From contig NZ_AULB01000013.1 of assembly GCF_000425065.1 (NCBI RefSeq), positions 124,001-188,000 of the forward strand: a DNA stretch of 64,000 nucleotides. Direction: 5' to 3'. Below the pieces are notes generated by a model. That model had not been told where the DNA came from. It was given only the letters and a program-made list of their open reading frames with translations, and made no database searches. The stretch is from Actinomadura rifamycini DSM 43936. GTDB taxonomy: Bacteria; Actinomycetota; Actinomycetes; Streptosporangiales; Streptosporangiaceae. Positions 8,197 through 16,540 of this stretch are shown here, one piece after another. Made by a program: the position numbers and the translations under genes. How positions within the stretch are numbered: position 1 is the stretch's first letter; every line of letters starts with the position of its first letter.

Positions 8197-9320
8197 CAGG
8201 CGTCCTTCGCGAATCGGTCGAGCTCGAGCGCCTCGAACACGGGCGCGTCACTGAAACGGAACAGATCCAGGGCCCCGGAGTCGGAGTCCGACGAACCGGC
8301 CTCGGACCGCACCGAGAGCGGCGTCCACGACGGGACGACGAACAGGTCCCCGCGGGCCACCGACCACGCGCGGTCCCCGACCGTCACCGTCCCGGAACCG
8401 TCGAAGACCTGGAAGACGCTGGACCCCGTCTCCCGGACCGGAGCCGTCTCGGCGCCCCGGGCGATCCGGTGGAACTCCGCGCGCATCGTCGGAAGCACAT
8501 CGCCCCCGTCGACCGGGTTGCTGTAGCGCACCGCCGCGTGGCCCGGCTCCACCACCCCGCCGTACCCCTCCCGCTCGAGCGCGAGCTGGTCGGCCAGGGC
8601 CCGGTCGGTGTACTCCCACTTGTACGAGAGCAGCGGCGACCCCGGACCACCGCGGCCCACCCCGACCGGCCGCAGCCCCGGGTGCCCCCACAGCCGCTCC
8701 GCGCGGGACCGCTCCGGCGTCGTCCGCTCGGTCACTTCCTCGCGCCCGAACTCGAAGAACTGCGACTCCGCCATGTACTGGAACGGGATGTCGAGGCCGT
8801 CGATCCAGGCCATCGGCCGATCGGCCGCGTTGTGGTGGGCGTGCCAGCTCCACCCCGCCTGCGGCAGGAAGTCGCCGCGGTTCATCGGCACCGGGTCCCC
8901 GCCCACGACCGTCCACACACCGGACCCCTCCACCACGAACCGGAAGGCGTGCTGCGTGTGCCGGTGCTCCGGCGCGTCCTCCCCGGGCATGAGGTACTGG
9001 ATCGCCGCCCAGAGCGTCGGCGAGGCGAACGGACGTCCCCCCAGCCCGGGGTTGGCCAGCGCGATCGCGCGCCGCTCGCCCCCGCGCCCCACCGGCACGA
9101 TCCGTCCGGCCTCCTCCGCCAGGCGCGCGAGCCTCTCCCACCTCCACACGTGCGGGACGGCCCCGGACCGCGGATGCACCGGCATCAGGTCGCCGATCTC
9201 CGTCCACAGCGGCACGAGCAACTCGGCCTCGAACCCGCGATAGAGACTCTCGAGCTCCGGCGTGACGTCCGGCTGCCCGGGCGCGTCCACGGCCCGGAGC
9301 CGCACAGGGGTACTGGTCAT
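8196..9320 (-). CDS. Gentisate 1,2-dioxygenase
   Basis: A bicupin iron(II) ring-cleavage dioxygenase of about 374 residues that opens gentisate to maleylpyruvate. The N-terminal cupin carries the iron-binding HRHTQHAFRFVVEG motif, with a distal histidine in GWSWHAHHN; the C-terminal cupin is partly conserved (VFQVFDGSGTVTVG). ATG 9320 is chosen; a GTG two codons upstream (9326) is also possible. It is the first gene of the operon and overlaps the hydrolase by TGATG. It is transcribed divergently from the IclR gene. Confidence 0.9.
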   Translation of the reverse strand: MTSTPVRLRAVDAPGQPDVTPELESLYRGFEAELLVPLWTEIGDLMPVHPRSGAVPHVWRWERLARLAEEAGRIVPVGRGGERRAIALANPGLGGRPFASPTLWAAIQYLMPGEDAPEHRHTQHAFRFVVEGSGVWTVVGGDPVPMNRGDFLPQAGWSWHAHHNAADRPMAWIDGLDIPFQYMAESQFFEFGREEVTERTTPERSRAERLWGHPGLRPVGVGRGGPGSPLLSYKWEYTDRALADQLALEREGYGGVVEPGHAAVRYSNPVDGGDVLPTMRAEFHRIARGAETAPVRETGSSVFQVFDGSGTVTVGDRAWSVARGDLFVVPSWTPLSVRSEAGSSDSDSGALDLFRFSDAPVFEALELDRFAKDA

Positions 9321-9346
9321 GGGCACGATCGTCCCGCCCGTACCCT

Positions 9347-9378
9347 CTACAGAAAAGGAAATTCTGCCCTACAGAAAA
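9347..9378. promoter_or_regulatory. IclR-type operator region
   Basis: Two exact direct repeats of CTACAGAAAA at 9347-9356 and 9369-9378 are spaced 22 bases apart, about two helical turns. The first also forms an inverted repeat, CAGAA with TTCTG (9350-9366). This short AT-rich stretch between the divergent gentisate operon and iclR stands out against the GC-rich surroundings and is the obvious site for the IclR protein. Confidence 0.7.
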
Positions 9379-9386
9379 AGCAAGCA

Positions 9387-10127
9387 ATGGACAAACCACT
9401 CAAGACACCACCGCCGTACGCCATCACGAGCGTCGACAACGCCCTCCGCATCGCGACGATGCTCCAACTGGAGGGCCCCCTCACCGTCACCGAGGTCGCC
9501 CAGCGCCTCGGCGTCGCCGGCTCCACCGCCCACCGCCTGCTCGCGATGCTCGTCTACCGCGACTTCGCCGTCCGCCAGGCCGACCGCAGCTACCGCGTCG
9601 GCCCCGTCCTCGAACTCGCCGCCCACTCCCAGTCGACGACCGCCAGGCTCCGCGCCGCCGCCCTGCCCCACCTGCACCGCCTCGTCGACATCCTCGACGA
9701 GTCCGCCAACCTCACCATCCGCACCGGCACCACGGTCCGCTTCATCGCCAGCGTCGAGTCACGCCAGGCCCTCCGCGTCGGCTCCCGCGAAGGCATGGTC
9801 TTCCCCGCCCACCGCACCACCGCCGGCCTGCTCCTCCTGGCCGAACTCCCACCCGACCAACTGGACGAGCTCTACACCGACCACGACCTCGACACCCTCC
9901 GCGCCGACCTCGCCCGCGTCCGCCGCAACGGCTTCGCCCTCAACGAGGGCCGCTCCGAACGCGGCGTCGTCGCGGTCGGCGTCCCCGTGACGTCCCCCGA
10001 CGGCGAAGCCGCCGCGGGCCTCTCGATCTCGATGCCCAGCGCCCGCTACGAAAAGCACCGCCTCCCCACCCTGGTCACCACCCTCCGCACAGCCGCCCGA
10101 TCCCTAGAACACGACCTGAAAAACTGA
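9387..10127 (+). CDS. IclR family regulator of the gentisate operon
   Basis: A 246-residue regulator with an N-terminal winged helix (LTVTEVAQRLGVAGSTAHRLL, split over residues 32-53) and a C-terminal GAF-like effector domain ending in the usual GLSISMPSARY segment. It starts at ATG 9387, 60 to 70 bases from the divergent dioxygenase start. Its ligand is probably gentisate or 3-hydroxybenzoate (inference from context). The Shine-Dalgarno sequence is poor and A-rich, suggesting low-level translation. Confidence 0.88.
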   Translation: MDKPLKTPPPYAITSVDNALRIATMLQLEGPLTVTEVAQRLGVAGSTAHRLLAMLVYRDFAVRQADRSYRVGPVLELAAHSQSTTARLRAAALPHLHRLVDILDESANLTIRTGTTVRFIASVESRQALRVGSREGMVFPAHRTTAGLLLLAELPPDQLDELYTDHDLDTLRADLARVRRNGFALNEGRSERGVVAVGVPVTSPDGEAAAGLSISMPSARYEKHRLPTLVTTLRTAARSLEHDLKN

Positions 10128-10222
10128 GCCGCCGACGACACCTACGGATCACCGCCCCGGAACCGATGAGTCCCACGGCCGGACCGAGTCGTTACAGGGA
10201 ACCGGCAACCAAAGGAGACACG

Positions 10223-10810
10223 ATGGGCAAGGTGCTCACCCATATGACGATGTCGCTGGACGGGTTCGTCGCGGACCCCAACGACCAGGTAGGAGAGCTG
10301 TTCGACTGGTACGAAACGGGCGAGATCAACGTGCCGAACCCGAACGAGACCGTCTCGTTCCAGGTCGACGAAGCCGGCGCTCAAATGCTGCGGGACCTGA
10401 CCGAGAACTGCGGCGCGCTCGTCGCGGGCCGCCGCCTGTTCGACATCGCGGACGGCTGGGGCGACAAGCACCCGGCCGGCGCCCCCGTCGTCGTGGTCAC
10501 GCACCGACCCCCCGAAGACGCCGCCACACGATGGCCCACGACAACGTTCGTCGACGGAGTCGAAGCCGCGATCTCCAAGGCGAAGGAGATCGCCGGCGAC
10601 CAGGACGTCACGATCGCGAGCGCGTCGATCATCCAGCAGGCACTCGATCTCGACCTGGTGGACGAGGTGTGCGTCAGCCTCGTGCCCGTGCTGTTCGGCG
10701 AGGGCATCCCCTACTTCTCCAAGCTGACCCAGGGCCACCGCCTCCTCGACGACCCCACCGTCGTCCAGGGCAACCGAGCACTCCACCTGCAATACCGAGT
10801 CCGCCGCTAA
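10223..10810 (+). CDS. Dihydrofolate reductase-like (RibD C-terminal domain) protein
   Basis: A 195-residue protein of the RibD_C/dihydrofolate reductase superfamily. It shows the N-terminal MTMSLDGFVADPNDQ strand, LVAGRRLFDIADGW and a C-terminal LVDEVCVSLVPVLFGEGIPYF segment, all typical of the stand-alone actinobacterial members. These are NADPH-binding oxidoreductases of mostly unknown substrate. The ATG at 10223 follows AAAGGAGA at a good distance. It is a single gene, without an operon partner. Confidence 0.85.
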   Translation: MGKVLTHMTMSLDGFVADPNDQVGELFDWYETGEINVPNPNETVSFQVDEAGAQMLRDLTENCGALVAGRRLFDIADGWGDKHPAGAPVVVVTHRPPEDAATRWPTTTFVDGVEAAISKAKEIAGDQDVTIASASIIQQALDLDLVDEVCVSLVPVLFGEGIPYFSKLTQGHRLLDDPTVVQGNRALHLQYRVRR

Positions 10811-11027
10811 CCACCCCCCGGGCCGGAGACGTGCAACATGAAGCGCTTCTTCGCACAGAGAACGTCAGCAGACGCTCAAGTCGTGCAGACCGCCCATGAA
10901 CTACAGAAACCGGCCGATCGCTCCTTCGCGCTTCGCTCTGCGAAATCGACCCCGCACACACGGCTCGTTCCAGATCGCGGCTCCTCGGCTAGCCTGCTGT
11001 GATCCCTTGTTGGAGGAGTTGAGCCGT

Positions 11028-11228
11028 ATGGACGCCTACGCCGCCGAGCCCCCAGACCTCGGCCATCCCGAAAACGAGACCCCACTCAACTGGTCGGGTC
11101 TCGTCTCACACATCGCCGATCAGGTAGGCGGCATCATCGCGCTCGCCCAGGTCGTCAGTCTGGCCATGGCCGGGGCAATCCTGCTGACCTACTTCATAAA
11201 GAGGCGGCACTTAAACAGCCCCAACTAG
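11028..11228 (+). CDS. Small single-pass membrane protein, unknown
   Basis: A 66-residue reading frame starting at ATG 11028 behind a good GGAGGAG ribosome site. The N-terminal half is acidic and proline-rich; one transmembrane helix follows (GIIALAQVVSLAMAGAILLT) and the end is basic (FIKRRHLN), predicting an N-out, C-in topology. I do not recognise a family. Base composition is lower in GC than the neighbours, and it lies at the edge of the tRNA-associated patch described below. Confidence 0.5.
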   Translation: MDAYAAEPPDLGHPENETPLNWSGLVSHIADQVGGIIALAQVVSLAMAGAILLTYFIKRRHLNSPN

Positions 11229-11281
11229 CCGCCCACCCGTCGCCCCTGACGATTTCCGCCAGCGCCCGCCTGCCAACATGC

Positions 11282-11370
11282 AAAACCCCGGCCCACAGGT
11301 CAACTGGAGCCCGACTGATCATCTGAGGTGCTGCCCGCAAATTCGAACCTGCGCACACGGCTCCGGAGGC
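11282..11370. repeat. Degenerate duplicate of the tRNA-Arg 3' half and its flank
   Basis: Bases 11328-11370 closely match the T-arm, variable loop and anticodon-arm part of the tRNA-Arg at 12503-12574, in the same orientation (shared core TTCGAACCTGCGCACACGGC). Similarity continues into the tRNA's 3' flank (CTGATCATCT and CAGGTCAAC) back to about 11282. The acceptor end is mutated, so this copy is not a functional tRNA. Such 3'-half copies mark the far attachment site of elements integrated at tRNA genes. Confidence 0.75.
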
Positions 11371-11576
11371 ACGTACCTGATCAGTGCGAACAACCCTGCT
11401 GACCTGCGAACGAACACTCTGGATCGCCCCGCCCGCCACCTGGCATTCCGCACATATTCCGCAGCGCGTGTTCTGGCTGGGGCTGTCAGCTCGGGAAGTC
11501 TCGTCCCTTGATCAACGGTCACCAGCCGATCTGCTGACCTTGTGAAGACACTCGGGCGGCTGTCGGCACTTGACGT

Positions 11577-11843
11577 TCAGACGGGCCAGTTCTCAAGGCA
11601 GATCGGGCATCGCTCCACCATGACTACCTCTGGCCTAGGATCCGTCCATGCGCACCCCTGAGGCACCATCGCCCGGTGAGTCGTCCCGCACATCGGCGTA
11701 ATGCTTCCAGGGCGTACAGCATGGGCCAGGAACAGGCTGAAGTTCACTACCTCCACGTTGTCGTGGTAGTTGCCATCCGAGTTGAGCAGCATCGGCCGCG
11801 CCGGGGCCTTCGGCCGCATCTCGGTGTCGTGCCCGAACCACAT
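11577..11843 (-). CDS. Small CxxC protein of the tRNA-flanking patch
   Basis: An 88-residue frame read from ATG 11843, with GGAG 6 bases upstream. It looks protein-like (NVEVVNFSLFLAHAVRPG) and ends with a possible zinc site: a cysteine in PMCGTTH, one in QGCAW and a terminal RCPICLENW. Codon choice and GC are clearly lower than in the surrounding genes, suggesting foreign origin. I do not recognise the family. It lies between the two tRNA-Arg copies and may be cargo left from an integrated element. Confidence 0.5.
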   Translation of the reverse strand: MWFGHDTEMRPKAPARPMLLNSDGNYHDNVEVVNFSLFLAHAVRPGSITPMCGTTHRAMVPQGCAWTDPRPEVVMVERCPICLENWPV

Positions 11844-12445
11844 CTCATACTCCACTGTCGGAGTGTAGATCGAGGATCATCCCTGGTCACCGCTAGGCCA
11901 GGCTTCGTGCCTACTGCTGCATTCCCTCCGTGTTCACCGTCCCCAGGGGAAGGGGAGCATACAGACGCACTCACGTTCCGAAGTGCTTCGCGCGGGCGGC
12001 CCTAACCCGGCAAGGGCGGCATTGCGCGAATGAGTACTTCGGGTCCCGGGGGTCCATGGGGGCGGTAGCCCCCTGGTAGCGCACGCTCGATCTCCGTGAC
12101 GCAGCGACCAGCGGCCGCGCTGCGACGGGCTCCGCCTACGGCCGTCCGCCGGATGGGTCGGGCAAACGTTCGACAATCGCGGCCCGGCGGTTCGCCGACC
12201 GGGGACCGGCGCCCACGCCGCATGCCCCGGGCGGCGTAGCCGCCGAACCTGCGGCGCCGCGAAGCGGCGCCGCCTTGACGCATGGACTCGGCGCGTGGTC
12301 GCTGACGAGACGAGAGCCCCGGTTCCGCACCGGGGCTCTTTCGCTCCGGTTGACCTGCACGGATGCCGCCGGACCCATTTCGTAAATATTCCGTGGATGC
12401 TGACAGACGGCGGCTCACGGTGGCACATGGCTGCACACGCACGAA
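11844..12445. other. Non-coding stretch with strong hairpins
   Basis: I find no convincing gene here. The stretch holds several hairpins: GGGGGC/GCCCCC near 12057-12073, GGCGGC/GCCGCC near 12230-12244, and a self-complementary 10-base arm GCGGCGCCGC repeated around a GAA loop at 12251-12273. A 13-base element, CCGGTTGACCTGC at 12346-12358, is repeated inverted at 12467-12479. These would suit the control end of a lost integrative element, but that is inference. Confidence 0.45.
12313..12341 (+). terminator. Rho-independent terminator-like hairpin
   Basis: Arms AGAGCCCCGG and CCGGGGCTCT enclose a 7-base loop and are followed by TTTC on the + strand. No gene on this strand directly upstream is recognised, so it may terminate a lost gene or a small RNA. 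Confidence 0.6.
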
Positions 12446-12482
12446 ACCCCGGCGACTGCCGTTCTGGCAGGTCAACCGGGGT
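12446..12482 (-). terminator. Terminator-like structure downstream of tRNA-Arg
   Basis: A two-part stem lies just 3' of the tRNA: outer arms ACCCCGG and CCGGGGT, with an inner hairpin CTGCC/GGCAG around GTTCT. On the minus strand it ends in TTTCG. Its place 21 bases after the tRNA fits termination of the tRNA transcript. Confidence 0.6.
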
Positions 12483-12502
12483 CTTGGCTGATCATCTAAA
12501 GG

Positions 12503-12574
12503 TGCCCCCTGCAGGATTCGAACCTGCGCACACGGCTCCGGAGGCCGTTGCTCTATCCCCTGAGCTAAGGGGGC
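12503..12574 (-). tRNA. tRNA-Arg (anticodon CCG)
   Basis: A complete cloverleaf of 72 bases can be folded: acceptor GCCCCCT/AGGGGGC, D-stem GCTC/GAGC, anticodon stem ACGGC/GCCGT with loop CTCCGGA (anticodon CCG, reading CGG), variable loop GTGC, T-stem GCAGG/CCTGC with TTCGAAT, and discriminator A. Genomic CC follows, but the terminal A of CCA is not encoded. A possible -10 box (TAACCT, complement of 12601-12606) lies upstream. A degenerate 3'-half copy occurs 1.1 kb away on the 3' side. Confidence 0.97.
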
Positions 12575-12681
12575 GTGCGCCCTGTGTTGGGCGCGGTAGA
12601 AGGTTACCAGGGTTGGCGGGGTGACGCGCACCTGGAATGTTCGCCGTGCGTCGAGGGGTGGAGTGGGCTAACTTCGTGGCC

Positions 12682-13065
12682 GTGACCGAGCCACTGGGAC
12701 GCGTGCTGGTCGTCGATGATGACGAGGTGATCCGCCAGCTCATCGCCGTGAACCTGCAGTTGGAGGGGTTCGAGGTGTCGACGGCGGTGGACGGTCAGGA
12801 CTGCCTCGACAAGGTGGGCGAGGTCAGGCCGGACGTCATCACGCTGGACGTCATGATGCCGCGGCTGGACGGGTGGGTGACGGCGATCCGGCTGCGGGAG
12901 GACCCGGCGACGGCGCACATCCGGGTCGCGATGATCACCGCGCGGGCGCAGGAGCACGACGTCCGGCGGGGGCACGAGATCGGTGTCGACGCTTATGTGA
13001 CGAAGCCGTTCGATCCGAACCAGATGATCCAGACGGTCCGGAAACTCGCGGCTGTGTCCAGATAG
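12682..13065 (+). CDS. Stand-alone response regulator receiver protein
   Basis: A 127-residue CheY-like receiver with no output domain. Acidic pocket VVDDDE, phospho-acceptor aspartate in TLDVMMP, the switch threonine in MITARA and the lysine in VTKPFD are all present. GTG 12682 is preferred: a -10-like TAACTT ends 7 bases upstream, which fits a leaderless mRNA. In-frame starts at 12637, 12658 and 12676 cannot be excluded. No sensor kinase is adjacent. It is followed 21 bases later by the ArgS-derived gene and lysA. Confidence 0.85.
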   Translation: MTEPLGRVLVVDDDEVIRQLIAVNLQLEGFEVSTAVDGQDCLDKVGEVRPDVITLDVMMPRLDGWVTAIRLREDPATAHIRVAMITARAQEHDVRRGHEIGVDAYVTKPFDPNQMIQTVRKLAAVSR

Positions 13066-13086
13066 TGGTCAGATAGTCTCATCCGG

Positions 13087-13749
13087 GTGACTCCTGCCGA
13101 TGTGAGCGCCGCCCTGGTGGCGGGGTTGCGCGATGCCGCGGCCCGGGGGGAGTTCGCGGGGGACGTGCCCGCGGACGTGCCCGTGTTCGCTCGGGGGCCC
13201 GGGGTGTTCGAGAGCCCCGTGGCGCTGCGGCTGGGGCTCGATCCGGAGGTCGTCGCGCGGTGGGTCGGTGGTGTCGTTTCGCGGGGGTTCGTCCGGGTCA
13301 GTGTGGGCGTGGACGAACTGGTGGAGCGTGTCCGGAGTGATCCTGGTTACGGGGTCGCGCGGGTGCCGGCGTTCCGGTGGGACGAGTGGCCGCGGACGTT
13401 CGAGAATCCCGGGTTCGTCGTGCGGTACGCGTATGCGCGGGCGTGCTGGGCCGTCCGGTGGGCTCGCGAGGTAAAGGTTCCGGAGGGTTCGCTGGTGCGG
13501 GCGGAGCCGGAGGAGTTGGCGGTGGTCTCCTTGTTGGGAGACTTCCCTGGGCGTGCGGCTCAGGCGGAGCGGGAACGGGACGCCAGGCCGCTGGTGTTGT
13601 GTCTGGAGAAGGTTGCCGGGGCGTACCACGACGTGCATGAACGTTGTCCCGCCGCGGACGGAGGACGGGTCGCCTTGGCCGAGGCGGTGTCGCGCGTCCT
13701 CGGCAACGGCCTGAACATGATCGGTGAGACCCCTAGAGAGCGAATATGA
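13087..13749 (+). CDS. ArgS-related anticodon-binding protein (NrtL-like)
   Basis: A 220-residue protein that resembles only the C-terminal DALR anticodon-binding domain of arginyl-tRNA synthetase; the segment [20 protein letters not shown] is diagnostic. No Rossmann catalytic domain, HIGH or KMSKS motif is present, so it cannot charge tRNA. Similar genes sit immediately upstream of lysA in other actinomycetes and are annotated NrtL (from memory). The GTG 13087 lies 7 bases after a -10-like TAGTCT, so it may be leaderless. Its stop overlaps the lysA ATG by ATGA. A regulatory or tRNA-binding role is likely but unproven. Confidence 0.75.
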   Translation: MTPADVSAALVAGLRDAAARGEFAGDVPADVPVFARGPGVFESPVALRLGLDPEVVARWVGGVVSRGFVRVSVGVDELVERVRSDPGYGVARVPAFRWDEWPRTFENPGFVVRYAYARACWAVRWAREVKVPEGSLVRAEPEELAVVSLLGDFPGRAAQAERERDARPLVLCLEKVAGAYHDVHERCPAADGGRVALAEAVSRVLGNGLNMIGETPRERI

Positions 13750-15137
13750 GCCGTGTACATCCTGCCGGTCCCCGGCATGCCGACGTCCTGCCCGAAGACC
13801 ACCCGGCGGGGCCGGCTGAGGATCTGAACGCACTCGATGTGCGGGTGTGGCCCCGGAACGCCGCCCGGGAGGACGGCGCCATGACCGTGGGCGGTGTGGA
13901 CGTGCGGGATCTGGCCCGGGAGTACGGGACGCCCCTGTACGTCTACGACGAGGACGACGTGCGGGGCCGGATGCGCGAGTACGCGGCGGCTTTCCACGAC
14001 GGTGACGTCCACTATGCGGGCAAGGCGTTCCTGTGCGGGGCCATGGTCAAGTGGCTCAACGAGGAGGGGCTCGGTCTGGACGTGTGCAGTGGCGGGGAAC
14101 TCGCGGTGGCGCTGGCCGCTGGGTTTCCGACCGAGCGCATTACCTTGCACGGAAGCAACAAGGCCACGTGGGAACTGGAGAAGGCCCTCGAAGTGGGGGT
14201 CGGACGGATCGTGCTCGATTCGTTCGAAGAGATCGCGCGGTTGGGCTATCTGGCCCGTGAGCGCGGGGTTCGGCCCAAGGTGATGGTGCGTGTGACCACG
14301 GGGGTGGAGGCGCACACGCACGAGTTCATCGCGACGGCCCACGACGACCAGAAGTTCGGGTTCTCCCGGAGTTCGGGCGCCGCGCTGGAGGCGGTTCGGC
14401 GGGTGCTGGCGCTCGAGCAGCTGGAACTGGTGGGGCTGCACAGCCACATCGGCTCGCAGATCTTCGACGTGGACGGGTTCGAGGTCGCGGCGCACCGGCT
14501 CGCGGAGCTGCTCGTGGCGATCCGGGACGAGCACGGCGTCGAGCTCCCGGAACTCGATTTGGGCGGCGGGTACGGGATCGCGTACCTGCCGGACGAGGAG
14601 CCGCACGACCCGAAGGCGATCGCGGACGGGCTCCGCGAGATCGTCGCGCGGGAGTGCCGGGCGTACGGGCTGGCGATGCCGCGGCTGACGGTGGAGCCGG
14701 GGCGCGCGATCGCCGGTCCGGGGGGCGTCACGCTGTACGAGGTCGGCACGGTGAAGGACGTCGAGGGGCTGCGCACGTACGTGTCGGTCGACGGGGGGAT
14801 GAGCGACAACCTCCGCACCGCGCTGTACGGGGCCGAGTACACCGGCGTGCTGGCGAGCCGGTCGTCCGATGCCCGGCCGATGCTCAGTAGGCTTGTCGGC
14901 AAGCACTGCGAGAGCGGCGACATTGTGGTGCGCGACCTGTGGTTCCCCGAAGATATTGCGGCGGGGGACCTGGTCGCGGTCGCGGCGACGGGTGCGTACT
15001 GTCGTTCGATGGCCAGTAACTACAACCACGTCCCGAAGCCCGCCGTGGTGGCGGTGCGGGACGGCAGGTCGCGCGTGATCGTCCGGCGGGAGGGCGTCGA
15101 GGACCTGCTGCGGCTGGATGCGGAGGTCGAAGCGTGA
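13746..15137 (+). CDS. lysA: Diaminopimelate decarboxylase
   Basis: A PLP enzyme of the alanine racemase fold that removes the carboxyl from meso-diaminopimelate to give L-lysine. The 463-residue protein has the PLP lysine in HYAGKAF (Lys93), LHGSNK, a HSHIGSQI motif, the glycine-rich phosphate loop [15 protein letters not shown], and the partner-subunit active-site cysteine in [13 protein letters not shown] 45-residue N-terminal extension precedes the barrel, as in other actinobacteria. It overlaps the upstream gene by ATGA and the hom gene by GTGA. Confidence 0.97.
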   Translation: MSRVHPAGPRHADVLPEDHPAGPAEDLNALDVRVWPRNAAREDGAMTVGGVDVRDLAREYGTPLYVYDEDDVRGRMREYAAAFHDGDVHYAGKAFLCGAMVKWLNEEGLGLDVCSGGELAVALAAGFPTERITLHGSNKATWELEKALEVGVGRIVLDSFEEIARLGYLARERGVRPKVMVRVTTGVEAHTHEFIATAHDDQKFGFSRSSGAALEAVRRVLALEQLELVGLHSHIGSQIFDVDGFEVAAHRLAELLVAIRDEHGVELPELDLGGGYGIAYLPDEEPHDPKAIADGLREIVARECRAYGLAMPRLTVEPGRAIAGPGGVTLYEVGTVKDVEGLRTYVSVDGGMSDNLRTALYGAEYTGVLASRSSDARPMLSRLVGKHCESGDIVVRDLWFPEDIAAGDLVAVAATGAYCRSMASNYNHVPKPAVVAVRDGRSRVIVRREGVEDLLRLDAEVEA

Positions 15138-16438
15138 AACGCCGACTGCGGGTGGCGCTGCTCGGGTGCGGCGTCGTCGGCACGGAGGTCGTGCGGCTGC
15201 TGCACGAGCAGGCGGACGACCTGGCCGCGCGGGTGGGCGCGCCGCTGGAGCTGGCCGGGGTCGCCGTTCGGCGGCCCGACCGGGTCCGCGCGGGCGTCCC
15301 GGCGGAGCTGGTCACGACGGACGCGCAGGCGCTGGTCACCCGGGACGACATCGACATCGTCATCGAGGTGATCGGCGGGATCGAGCCGGCGCGGACGCTG
15401 CTCCTCGAGTCGATGAAGTCGGGCAAGTCCGTCATCACGGCCAACAAGGCGCTGCTGGCGGAGGACGGCGCGACGCTGTTCGCCGCCGCGCGCGAGTACG
15501 GCGCGGACCTGTACTACGAGGCGTCCGTCGCGGGCGCCATCCCGCTGCTGCGCCCGCTGCGGGACTCGCTGGTCGGCGACCACGTGCACCGGGTGCTGGG
15601 CATCGTGAACGGCACCACGAACTACATCCTCGACCAGATGGACACGCATGGCGCGGGGTTCAACGACGCTCTGGAAGAGGCCCAGACGCTGGGGTTCGCG
15701 GAAGCGGATCCCACGGCCGACGTGGAGGGGTTCGACGCCGCGGCCAAGGCCGCCATCCTGGCGCAGCTCGCTTTCCACACGCCCGTCACCGCGGCGGACG
15801 TGCACCGGGAGGGCATCACGGAGGTCAGCCCGGGCGATGTGGCGGGCGCCAAGGGCATGGACTGCGTCGTCAAGCTGCTGGCCATCTGCGAGCGGATCCC
15901 CTCCGAGGACGGACGCAACGGGCGCGGGGTGTCGGTGCGGGTCTATCCCGCGATGATCCCGCGGTCGCACCCGCTGGCGAGCGTCCGGGACGCCTACAAC
16001 GCGGTGTTCGTGGAGGCGGAGTCGGCCGGGTCGCTGATGTTCTACGGCGCGGGCGCGGGCGGCGCCCCGACGGCGTCGGCGATCCTCGGCGACCTGGTCG
16101 CGGTGGCGCGCAACGTCGCCGGGGGCACGCCGGGCCCGGTCGAGGTGACGTACGCGAAGCTGCCGGTGCTGCCGATGGGCGAGACCGTCACCCGCTACTA
16201 CATCCAGCTGGACGTGGCGGACGAGGCGGGCGTCCTCGCGACCGTGGCGGAGGAGTTCGCCCGGCACGGGGTGTCGATCCAGGCCGTCCGGCAGGTCGGG
16301 ACGGGCGAGGACGCGCAGCTCGTCGTGGTGACGCACCGGGCGCCGGACGCGGCGCTGTCCGCGACGGTCGAGGGCCTGCGGGGGCTGCCGATCGTCCGCG
16401 AGGTGGCGAGCGTCATGCGCGTCGAGGGCGAGGACTGA
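15134..16438 (+). CDS. hom: Homoserine dehydrogenase
   Basis: Reduces aspartate semialdehyde to homoserine, the branch point to threonine and methionine. The 434-residue protein has the NAD(P)-binding GCGVVG at residues 11-16, the [10 protein letters not shown] substrate loop, the [11 protein letters not shown] motif and a catalytic region around [16 protein letters not shown]. It ends with an ACT domain ([20 protein letters not shown]) that normally mediates threonine feedback. It starts with GTG overlapping the lysA stop. No terminator is seen before the thrC promoter region. Confidence 0.97.
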   Translation: MKRRLRVALLGCGVVGTEVVRLLHEQADDLAARVGAPLELAGVAVRRPDRVRAGVPAELVTTDAQALVTRDDIDIVIEVIGGIEPARTLLLESMKSGKSVITANKALLAEDGATLFAAAREYGADLYYEASVAGAIPLLRPLRDSLVGDHVHRVLGIVNGTTNYILDQMDTHGAGFNDALEEAQTLGFAEADPTADVEGFDAAAKAAILAQLAFHTPVTAADVHREGITEVSPGDVAGAKGMDCVVKLLAICERIPSEDGRNGRGVSVRVYPAMIPRSHPLASVRDAYNAVFVEAESAGSLMFYGAGAGGAPTASAILGDLVAVARNVAGGTPGPVEVTYAKLPVLPMGETVTRYYIQLDVADEAGVLATVAEEFARHGVSIQAVRQVGTGEDAQLVVVTHRAPDAALSATVEGLRGLPIVREVASVMRVEGED

Positions 16439-16470
16439 CGCGGGGCGCGTCCGGCGCGTCCCGCACGCAC

Positions 16471-16520
16471 TAGAATTCGCACGACATCGCAGGTCGTGCG
16501 GCGGTCTGGGTAGGGACCGC
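16471..16520 (+). promoter_or_regulatory. thrC promoter and double-hairpin leader
   Basis: TAGAAT at 16471-16476 is a good -10 box, though the -35 region is weak. Directly downstream are two consecutive hairpins: arms CGCACGAC/GTCGTGCG (16478-16500) and GCGGTC/GACCGC (16501-16520). CGCAGGTCG also occurs twice (16489 and 16518). They lie in the expected 5' leader of thrC, 20 bases before its GTG, and could regulate expression. No leader peptide rich in threonine codons is visible. Confidence 0.55.
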
Positions 16521-16540
16521 AGGTCGGCAAGGAGAACGAC

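Noticed and set aside
10838-11000. A 54-codon + strand frame
   Set aside because: Ribosome site too distant, no recognisable features, and it ends just before the better supported gene at 11028.
12002-12631. A 209-codon minus-strand frame
   Set aside because: It translates the tRNA-Arg itself (PLAQGIEQRPPEPCAQVR is a typical tRNA translation artefact) and then non-coding hairpins.
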